Source of the DNA: Chlorokybus atmophyticus | Taxonomy: Eukaryota > Streptophyta > Chlorokybophyceae > Chlorokybales > Chlorokybaceae | Assembly (NCBI GenBank): GCA_009103225.1 | Contig: RHPI01002836.1 | Coordinates: 301,515-358,349, forward strand | Reading direction: 5' to 3' | Length of the DNA: 56,835 bases | Shown: positions 10,493-18,483 of the stretch, one piece after another | Layout of the letters: each line of letters opens with the position of its first letter | How positions within the stretch are numbered: the first letter of the stretch is position 1 | The notes under the pieces: generated by a model | Told to the model about the DNA's origin: nothing | Seen by the model: only the letters and a program-made list of their open reading frames with translations | Database searches by the model: none | Position numbers and translations under genes: made by a program

Positions 10493-11268
10493 ATGCAAGG
10501 AGGCAGTATGTCGTCGGCGGCTGCGGCGGCGGCAGGGCCTGATGACGACATCAAGGGGATGATGAAGAAGTGGCAGCAGAAATGTGAGTTTATGTGGTTG
10601 TGCACCACATGTAGAGGGGTTTGTGCCAATGCTGCATGCATTCGTGCGAATGTTGCCTCAAGAAGGCCTAATCCAAGGCATAGTGCTGGCTGTCTGTTGC
10701 ATGCTGGCGTGCATGCACCGTGTATAACTGTGTATTGCTTGATCGTGTGCGTCAATGTGAGCACTGACTCCGTGCTGAGCTTTGCAGGTTACCGCCTAAC
10801 TCAACAGGTGTCAGCTTAGAACAAGGAGATTGCCAAGCTGGTCAGGGAGGTAAGCATGTACGGGCATTGAGTCTGACATGTGCATACAACAGGGCATGGT
10901 CGACATTGGTTGCAACAGGTGAGAGCGCTGAAGGAACAAAACAGAGAGCTGGTGAAGGCGTGCGACGAAGAGGGAGGCAGCTACGAGATGGCCATTAATG
11001 AGGTAAGTGCATTATAGCTCTGCAATGGGTATTCCATACAGGCATTTGATAGCATTGCTAGCACGCAGAAAGTGGAAGTCAGTATTCGCAAGTCCAAATA
11101 CAAAACAACAACATGAAGCGCATGCGCCTATACTCTGAAAAGCTTCAGCACAAGTTGAACAAAGCATGGGAGAAGCAGGCGGAGAGCGACAGCACACTTC
11201 TGATGATGCGGAGTGCGGCATGGCAGTCTCGGACAGCTCGGACAGCTCTGAAGCCGCAGATTAGGTAG
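10493..11268 (+). CDS. small intron-containing coiled-coil protein, unknown
   Basis: Gene model from splice signals. Exon 1 is 10493-10583 (start in GCCACCATGC), then donor GTGAGT. Exon 2 is 10788-10849 after TTTGCAG, then donor GTAAGC. Exon 3 is 10919-11002 after CAACAG, then donor GTAAGT. The frame is kept through all three. The product begins MQGGSMSS, an Ala run and DDDIKGMMKKWQQK, then coiled-coil segments NKEIAKLVRE and VRALKEQNRELVKA. Exon 4 is ambiguous. It may start at 11042 and stop at TGA 11114-11116, or start after GAAGTCAG at about 11080 and run as a long coiled coil (MKRMRLYSEKLQHKLNKAW) to TAG 11266-11268. One in-frame TAG lies at 10817-10819, where Gln would suit; alternatively TTAG there is the true acceptor, but that breaks the phase. 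No family is recognised. Confidence 0.5.
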
Positions 11269-11702
11269 CCATGCACGTGTTGCTAAGCTTGACTGTACAT
11301 AAGTTTGTAGGCTTCGCAATATGAGCGAGGCAGCACGCGAGGTGTTTTTATACTTGTTTGTCATTGTATAGTGTAACATGACGGATGTGGCAGATGTGGT
11401 TTGTGCAACTGCGGACAGTGTTGAGTGCATGTTATCTCGGCACATCGCTGTGTGTTGTATGTTTCTGTGTGTGTCTGTGCAGAGGTCAATTCAGAGGTTG
11501 TGTCAAATGAGAGGTTGCCCACACCCTTGCAAAGCACGCACTGCATATTTCCATGTGCTCTAGTGCGTTGATAGTCAATGCACATTGTCGTTTGATGTGC
11601 AGATACAGTGTGTACAGTGTGTTCAATCAGCAGGCACATGCAAAGCACAACAAAAAGGCCACTTGACAACGGAACATATAACACACAGTGGTCATGCTGC
11701 CC
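11269..11702. other. downstream non-coding region
   Basis: No gene is recognised. TGTAA at 11372-11376 is a possible polyadenylation signal of the coiled-coil gene if the host uses this green-algal type of signal, which is not established. Confidence 0.3.
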
Positions 11703-11922
11703 NNNNNNNNNNNNNNNNNNNNNNNNNNNNNNNNNNNNNNNNNNNNNNNNNNNNNNNNNNNNNNNNNNNNNNNNNNNNNNNNNNNNNNNNNNNNNNNNNN
11801 NNNNNNNNNNNNNNNNNNNNNNNNNNNNNNNNNNNNNNNNNNNNNNNNNNNNNNNNNNNNNNNNNNNNNNNNNNNNNNNNNNNNNNNNNNNNNNNNNNNN
11901 NNNNNNNNNNNNNNNNNNNNNN
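11703..11922. other. assembly gap
   Basis: 220 N. It begins 31 bp beyond the 3' end of the histone-fold gene, so sequence downstream of that gene is missing. Confidence 0.99.
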
Positions 11923-11953
11923 CACCTCCTGTACACACCGCCCGTATACACGC

Positions 11954-12625
11954 CTAGCGGTAGCTGCCCAGACCTTTGTCATCGATGCGTCGCACCAGCT
12001 GCATGTCCTTGGGCATGATGGTGATGCGCTTGGCGTGGATGGCGCAAATGTTGCTGCAAGGAATACAGTGGGTAAGCTGCCACAACCAGAGTGCGGGTGT
12101 GAGGAGGCACTGACCTCCTCTGAAAAAGCTCCACAAGGCATGCCTCCGCTGCCTCTTAAAGCGCCGACATGGCTGAAGCCTGGTAGTTGTATTGCCCTCT
12201 ATCCCCGGTAAAGCCCGTGCTCACCTCTCGGACCAGGCGGCAGAATGGAAGCTGCACGCGATGGACTCAAAAAGTCATGCATCATGTGACGCGCAGCTGT
12301 TGGACATTGGCAAGGGCAGCATGCACTCACGCACCTTGGGAAGCAAGGTGTCACATGATGTCTTATACTTTCTGATTTCACGCAGCGCCACCGTACCGGG
12401 CCGGTATTTATGCGGCTTGCTGCTTTTGCGCATGCCCGTAGTCTGCTCCTCTTGCTGCGCCTGCTGCGCCGGCTCCCCATTCGCATGCTGTTGCTGCGAC
12501 TCGGTCTACCCCTGCTGCGCTGTTGCATTTTTAGGCAATGACTTCTTGCCGGTGCGTGAAAGCGCCTGCTGTGCTCCCTTTTTGGCCAACTTGCGTTGCT
12601 TCTTGGGGGTCCCCCTTGTGGCCAT
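11954..12625 (-). CDS. histone H3-fold protein, CENH3-like variant (possibly a pseudogene)
   Basis: Three exons with GT-AG introns of 83 and 61 nt: 12625-12335, 12251-12115 and 12053-11954, predicted 175 residues. The histone fold is clear: [18 protein letters not shown], then [20 protein letters not shown], then [14 protein letters not shown] and QLVRRI. Features pointing to a centromeric H3 rather than canonical H3 are introns, an unrelated Lys/Gln-rich N-tail, LLPK before the alpha-1 helix, about two extra residues in loop 1 ([10 protein letters not shown]) and a longer C-terminus (DDKGLGSYR). Two in-frame stops occur: TAG at 12508-12506 (residue 40) and TAA at 12158-12156, exactly where H3 has the conserved Gln of ALQEAAEA. 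No indel breaks the exons. The frame stays open upstream of the Met for about 40 codons (KGKKRKIRS), so the true start may be further upstream. Confidence 0.75.
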
Positions 12626-12739
12626 GCGCTCCTTCGGTGAGCCGCTTGCACCTAAGCTCCGGATCTTGCGCTTCTTGCCTTTGGCCGAGGGAGATGCGAT
12701 GTCCTGTTGTTGGCGCAGGGCTACTTTCGCCCGGTTAAT

Positions 12740-14404
12740 CTCGAGGTCGCTTCCTTGCGTGCTGCGACTGCCTGCAAATACAACTTGCGGTTTGCCAACA
12801 CACGCTGTGCACCCCCAATGTAGCGCTCAATGGCAATTCGCAATGCAACCGAATTGATAGTTGGCGGGTGTGGCAACAGGTGACATACACCACCATTGCG
12901 TTGCTACAGCAGAGCGGAGTAAAGTGGTACATGATATTCGCACCTGGTGTTGGGCTTTTTTGGCAGCCATTAGGGACTCCTGGAATTCCTTGATTTTGAG
13001 CTTGATTGGGTCTTGTTTGCGTTTAGCCTCTCCCTTTTTTGACGGCCCAACACTCTTCAGGTCTGCCTGCGCCTTCTCAAGCATCTTCTTCAGCTTGTTG
13101 ACTTGATCAATGCACCTGCTCTTTGCGTTGTAGGCGGTGCTACTTTTCTTTTAATTGCTGCAGACGTGTGGCGAGTGTTGTGTCCACATCCGGATGCGTC
13201 GCTACATTGGCAGCTGGTTGAGGCTGCTCCACAACCCCTCCGAGGGCAGTCCGAGGGGAGTCCCTCGCCAATGTTCGCAGTCGGCGTGTCGTTGTTGCCA
13301 GAGGATCGTTGTGCAAGAGTGCGGCCTTGGAGTATGGTGTCAGCATCGACCGCGGCTGCATCCGCCGCTTCCTCCAGTGTCTTCCCCTCGGCCAGTAGTT
13401 CAAGGAAGGTCTGCCAGTAATTCGGATCGGTCTCCCCAGGCGCACTCTCTTTGCGGAGCTCCGCCAATGTGACAGTCCTGTGGGGGCGAAGTGGTGCCTG
13501 CGGTAGGGTGTTATCTGTACTGCCTGTGCAACCACCACTGCGTGCGCGTATGCCTCCGTGCATAAGCAGTGATGCATATGCGCAACTGCTGTTGCGGATG
13601 CATCAACAGGGATCCACACACATACACTTGACAAGAGTTGTGCATACCATGTTGGAGGTATTGTGGCTGTCCCCACGTGCAGTGTCGCCCAGGACCCTTC
13701 CTGCACCTTCCTCTGGCGGCTCCGCATCAACGTTGGTGGTGGCTTGGAGAGGCAACGCCTGCATGGCAACTACTGTGACTTACAACGGATTTGGACATGG
13801 CACATGCATTACAAGTGCACAATGGCAATTTCGACCAATGTGCATGACAGCAGCAGCATGGATAAGAGTCCGAACTCACGTCGTTGGTCAAGTCTGATGG
13901 GGCAGGTGGCTGGACCACATCTGCGTCCACCTGTTATCACGCAAGAGAGTGCTGCAACATTGTGATGAAATATGCAAACACTGTGCCACTATCTGGTAGA
14001 GACAGAAGGCATGCAAATGCGTATCAACTCACCGCGTGGTTCACTGATTGTGGGTAAGCTGCCTGGCCCACCAAGACCGCACCCTGTGATAGAACAAGAT
14101 ACACACCGCCCGATTGTGTGCCACGAACAAACAACAACAAACAAACAACAAACAACAACCCAATTAGGCTGGCACTCTGTTAACAGCTTGCATGCAGAAC
14201 ACCGAGGCTGTGTGTGCTGCGCCTTACCTGCTGGTTTACCTCCATGTCGCCTTCCGTCGCTGCATCCGCAAAGAGGCGGCGAATGGTTATGTGCCAATCG
14301 CCAACACCCGCCATAGCTGCCGTCCGCAGCCTGTGATTTGACAGGTTTGATAGCCAGTCAAGGTTTGCTGCTAGAGTTGGCAGATGGCGGCTTGAACGAG
14401 GCAT
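12740..14404 (-). CDS. putative multi-exon coiled-coil gene upstream of the H3-like domain, perhaps its N-terminal part
   Basis: Several exon-like blocks on the minus strand. 14404-14228 starts ATG and encodes 59 residues (LDWLSNLSNHRL ... DMEVNQQ), followed by GTAAGG. 14083-14033 (GAVLVGQAAYPQSVNHA) and 13930-13880 (VDADVVQPPAPSDLTND) are each 51 nt, flanked by CAG and GTGAGT, and in phase 0. Further blocks are 13757-13648 (in the frame VDAEPPEEGAGRVLGD), about 13530-13250 (NYWQTFLELLAEGKTLEEA), 13125-12953 (coiled coil LKKMLEKAQADLKS ... IKEFQESLMAAKKAQHQ, then GTGCGA) and about 12862-12745 (AIERYIGGAQRVLANRKLYL). Frames of the last blocks do not join cleanly, and a TAG follows LQQLKEK. The final coil leads into the open frame of the H3-like gene, so one long gene is possible. 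No family is recognised. Confidence 0.4.
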
Positions 14405-15047
14405 AATCCCTTTGCACTCACAGCAAGAAAGGCGGCAAGAAGGGCGGCACACACCTGGACCATCTGAACAACAGCCGCTGCACGCAATGCCGCTGCTAAG
14501 CAAGAGCCGGGTGAGTCATGTTGGCTGCTTGTGTGCGTTCCTATGGCTGAATTGTAAAGGTAGCGTGCATGTGGCTGCTGTGAAGGCACACTGTGTGACT
14601 GTGAGGCCTACCTGGTGTTGAATGCTGTGTTGTATCTGTGCGGTTGTTTGTTAGGCGACTCACGCATGTTGAATGGAAGGTGTCTGTGCTGTTTGCTTGG
14701 AAGTCGTTGGTTAGGCTGTGTGGCGTGGGCTGCGATTGCTGTTGGAGGGGCTGCTTGTGTGTGCTGCTGTGCTGTGTTCTGGCATTTGCGTGCGCAATCA
14801 TCTGTGCGTGTGTATGCTCATCAGTATGCGTGAGTCTGCTTAGTTCTGTGCATGCTCGTGCGCCCGATTTCATGCAGAGTGTGAGTTGGTTTGTGTGTGC
14901 GCGTTGCGTGCGTGCGTGTGCGTGCGTGCGTGCGTGCGTGCGTGTGTGTGTGTGTGTGTGCGTGTGTGTGCGTGTGTGTGCGTTGTCTTGTGTGTCTCTT
15001 GTAATGCTGGCAATGCACCATCTCGCACCCTGATGGCCGCTGTGCAG
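14405..15047. other. non-coding region with GT-rich microsatellite
   Basis: No convincing gene. Frames read from 14650-15000 are Cys/Val-rich or Thr/His-rich products of the GT repeat. Confidence 0.4.
14904..14983. repeat. CGTG/TG microsatellite
   Basis: Perfect CGTG units pass into (TG)n and CGTGTGTGTG units. Confidence 0.92.
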
Positions 15048-16041
15048 ATGACACCGTGCGAACTTGGGGGGCTGCAACTCTGGGAGTTTCCAATTCCGGA
15101 ACCGATTTGGGAGGAGGAGGACTTGCTCCTTGACATCACGGACGTGCCGGAGTTGAAGGACATAGCGGGACAGGCAGACACAACATGGTGGATTGATGAG
15201 GTCCACTCCCTGCACCAAATCCGTGCTTTGGCATTTCCTTCGGTGATGCGCGGGTTGCAGCAATTTGACGGACTACTCCAGAAGTTAGAACCTGTGGAGA
15301 ACAAGGACTGCATGCTGCTTTGGAAAGATGTGTACGATGTCGCCAAGACCATGGCATGAGCATCCGCCAAGCGTCTATGCGACCTGCGAGTGTTGCGCGA
15401 CGCGATATCTCGCATGGTGGAGTTCCATAACAACACACGCATACACGCATACTTCGCACAGTATGCAGTGCTCTACGCTTCGCACTTCCACCGATGAGTG
15501 TGCGTTCCGGATGATGTCGGGGACTATGATGCATTGAAAGCACAGATGCTCTTGGTGACGCTGTTCTGACTACCTGCCTCGCATGAGGAAGTCCTCCGCC
15601 CCACTGCGTTGCGCAGTCAACACCCGTGAAGAGAGGTCGCGGAACATGGGCCTACTTCCCTTCTTCATTGTCAGCTGGGATACGGTGGTTTTGTGGATGA
15701 ATTTATTGCTAGCGGTCTCATTGGCACGCAACTGTCTATGCCTAACAGTTCTACATCGCGCAGATGACACCGAGAGAGCATACGTGCGTCAGCGCGACTT
15801 CACCTGGTGGCAGGAAGGAGATTCATCTCGCGCGTCTCGAGTCTTGCAGGCTATCGGCCGCCTGCTGTGGAATGTTAGGAATATTGATCTCATAGCCTCT
15901 GCCCATGTGCGCATGCCGGACTTCCAGGCCTCGGTCAATCACGCACGTGCGAAACTCCGACTGCCGAGACTTAGCTTCACGGGCTACGAGGTGGTTGAGG
16001 AGCCGCCGCCGCTAGACCTGACACCGCTGATGCAGACTTAG
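15048..16041 (+). pseudogene. unknown protein-coding gene, interrupted
   Basis: From ATG at 15048-15050 a protein-like frame runs to 15359 (acidic, PIPEPIWEEEDLLLDITDVPELKD; Trp-rich DTTWWIDEVHSLHQIRALAF). The same frame plainly continues past three TGA codons (15357-15359, one after ASHFHR, one after MLLVTLF), with protein-like sequence between them (KRLCDLRVLRDAISRMVEF, PDDVGDYDALKAQ). A frame change then leads to the 15583-16041 frame (RDFTWWQEGDSSRASRVLQA ... LPRLSFTGYEVVEEPPPLDL), which ends in TAG. CTGTGCAG just before the ATG could be a splice acceptor, so the start is uncertain. No domain is recognised. It could be a decayed host gene, or a transposon gene like the Tnp2 relic nearby. 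Confidence 0.45.
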
Positions 16042-16059
16042 CGCCGTGCTGTACTCACA

Positions 16060-16890
16060 CCAATTACGCAGGCACTCGAGAGGGCGGATGAAGAGGAGGG
16101 ACCAAGGGACCCCTGCGTAAGCGACGCGTTGGAGTCAGCGGTGCCTGCTGGTCAAGGAAGCCCTGTGCTTCATCTCGTTGGGATGATTAACACGGGCATC
16201 CTGTGTGTGCACAACAAATTGAGCCCGCGACATCGGTGGAGGCGGTTCGCTCTGCGGGCTCTCACGTGGGCGAATCCCGAGTGTGTGGCAAGCGACATCC
16301 ACTCCCTACGAAGTGCTGGTGCATCAAGGCCTCTTGGAGCACCTGTTTGGTGTGCATGTGGTCAACACGCCAGGTGAGCATTGTTTGAAAGTCCTCTCAT
16401 CTTGCGGATTGCCAATCGCCTGCCATTGCAACTGTTTCAACACAACTTGGGCAATTCGTGTGACCTTTTAGCGATGCTGGAGGTCGTGCTGGAGGATGTG
16501 ATGGACATGCCGGAGGGCGAGCGCAAGGGTGCGTGGCCGCTTACAGGTGTCGTCCTACCAGCCTCTTTTACGCCACTACACCTAGCAGCGGACATCAAAG
16601 CAAGAGCCCACAAAGCAATGCACATGAGCCCGCACGTCAGCATGAGGCTGGGAATGAGCAGCGAACATGGCGACTCACCGGTGCAGGTGAAGGAAGAAAG
16701 AGCTGAAGACCCCGACACACCCATCGCTGGCTTTGAAGGGCCCCCAGAGACGCTTCAATACTGCCATGTAACGACAAGATATCTGCCTAATATACATTCC
16801 CTCTCCCCTGCCCTGTCTACTGCCTGCCTGCTGCTGCAATGCATGTCTAGGTCATTATCCTATATCTTGGTGGTTGTGGGCTGTGTATAG
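16060..16890 (+). pseudogene. unknown protein-coding region, frames broken
   Basis: Three overlapping plus-strand frames read as one protein with breaks: ALERADEEEGPRDPCVSDAL ... VLHLVGMINTGILCVHNKLS (to about 16310), then EVLVHQGLLEHLFGVHVVNT (to about 16375), then LILRIANRLPLQLFQHNL ... AMLEVVLEDVMDMPEGERKG ... VQVKEERAEDPDTPIAGFEG (to about 16770). GTGAGC at 16374 could be a splice donor, so some breaks may be introns. It may continue the gene at 15048-16041. No family is recognised. The last 40 residues of the open frame, to 16890, look like read-through of non-coding DNA. Confidence 0.4.
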
Positions 16891-16959
16891 GTAGGTCCTA
16901 GCACTGCTCTGGGCCCCCCCAAATCTGTGTGGCTAATACATTTCTGCGTGTGGCCTGCT

Positions 16960-17760
16960 AGCACACTACTTTGCACCCTCTTTGCTTTACATTCCCACTT
17001 GTACTATAGTGTATACTACGCCAGTTGCACTTGTAGCACACTCCCACACTACTCTTATAGTGCCACTTCTACAACACTCTACTACACTTCAACACTTCAC
17101 AACACTTGTATAGTGTACTTGTGCAAAGAGGGTGTATGTTAACATACACACTCTAGAGATCTGTGCACAATTATGAACGTTCCTTTGCACTGTAGTGATA
17201 TAAGTACATATATTGAAGTACACTACACTAATATATTGAGGGTTGTGCCACTTCTACAACACTCTCCTTTGCATTGTAGTGATATAAGTGCATATATTGA
17301 AGTACACTACACCAATATATTGAGCGTTGTGCCACTTCTACAACACTCTACTACACTTCAACACTCCACACTTGTATAGTGTACTTGTGCACAGATGGTG
17401 TATGTTAACATACACCCTCTGTGCACAAGTATGAACGTTCCTTACATTGTACATTAGAAGTACATATATTAAAGTACACCAATGCTATAGTGCCACTTCT
17501 ACAACACTCTACTACACTTCAACACTCCACTACAATTGTATGTACATATTGTGCATATAGGTGCACGTCACGGTGTACGTTCTTATAAACCTACGTGTGA
17601 TAGTACATATATGGCTATTAGTAGTTCGTGCTTGCACCAATCGTATACTACTTTAGTTGCACCTATTAGGTACTACACTACTGCTGTAGTGCCACTTCTA
17701 CAACACTCTACTACACTTTGACACTCCACTACCCTGTATGGCTATATTGCAATATACAAA
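16960..17760. repeat. AT-rich tandem and dispersed repeats with an 84-bp unit
   Basis: Two adjacent 84-bp units at 17182-17265 and 17266-17349 (CCTTTGCA ... ATATATTGAAGTACACTAC ... CAACACTCT). The word TGCCACTTCTACAACACTCT recurs near 17062, 17247, 17332, 17491 and 17690. Runs of GTATAGTGTAC and inverted ATGTTAACAT words add dyad symmetry. No coding sequence. Confidence 0.8.
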
Positions 17761-18227
17761 CGTACATGACTAATATAGTTGTGCTTGAACTGTGCATATG
17801 GTGTATACCGCTATAGTTACGTGTGTAATACACTTCTACATTAATATACACAGTTCACGTAGGTCGTAATTCCTCTCCTACACTACATTTGTAGTGTTGT
17901 ATACTATACATGTATGCATATAGTTTGTGTATACACGATTATGAGTCTGCTTCAACAGCACGATACTCCACTTTTATTCCCTACTTAAGTTGACTGTTCA
18001 ACCATCCTGGAAGGTTATATTATGATTAATATATGTTCCTCGTGTTGTACAAGGAGTTTAAACTGGCTGCATCTTTGGTTCAAAGTGATCAATCCATTGC
18101 ATTTGCACAGGTCACTCATTTGCATGTGGTCACTGTACACATAATGGTTATAATGGCTGCGGGCTTTGTGAAAGGTTTTGCGGTGTGGTTAAGGGGAAGG
18201 GTTAAGGATAGGGCTAGGGGCATACAG
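17761..18227. other. AT-rich non-coding DNA
   Basis: Low-complexity AT-rich sequence with short GTATACAC and TATAGT words. Nothing functional is recognised. From 18180 the sequence becomes G-rich with AGGG words leading into the telomere-like array. Confidence 0.4.
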
Positions 18228-18293
18228 TTAGGGTTAGGGTTAGGGCTAGGGTTAGGGTTAGGGTTAGGGCTAGGGCTAGGGTTAGGGTTAGGG
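18228..18293 (+). repeat. interstitial telomere-like array (TTAGGG)n
   Basis: Eleven exact hexamers, eight TTAGGG and three CTAGGG, in one register. Two more TTAGGG units lie at 18729-18740 inside the Tnp2 relic. The array is internal, so it is an interstitial telomeric sequence, a fusion or repair scar, or a transposon-borne repeat. Confidence 0.93.
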
Positions 18294-18483
18294 CTGGCAC
18301 AATCGTTTGCACGGGTAGTATCAACATGCGAATGCGCACACATGAGACAACATGACGAGACTGCAGTTGGAGTAGCTGGGTTGCATTGAGACGCTCGCAT
18401 GTAAGCCAACATTTAATGATGCTAAGGGTTAATCCGTGCTATGTAAAACCTCTCTCTACAAGTACATCTGGTGGGTCCGCCAG

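Noticed and set aside
10817-10819. TAG in the coiled-coil gene as proof of a changed genetic code
   Set aside because: CAGCTTAG could be the real splice acceptor with an upstream CTAAC branch site, and the intact gypsy in the window uses the standard code.
11361-12211. Long frames made mostly of X over the first gap
   Set aside because: They exist only because N runs contain no stop codons.
14541-15442. Thr/His-rich frames of 190-240 residues on the minus strand
   Set aside because: They run through the GT/CGTG microsatellite and oppose a better plus-strand frame.
17030-17400. CRISPR-like array of spaced repeats
   Set aside because: Repeats are adjacent or irregular, AT-rich and in eukaryotic DNA; no regular spacers or cas genes.
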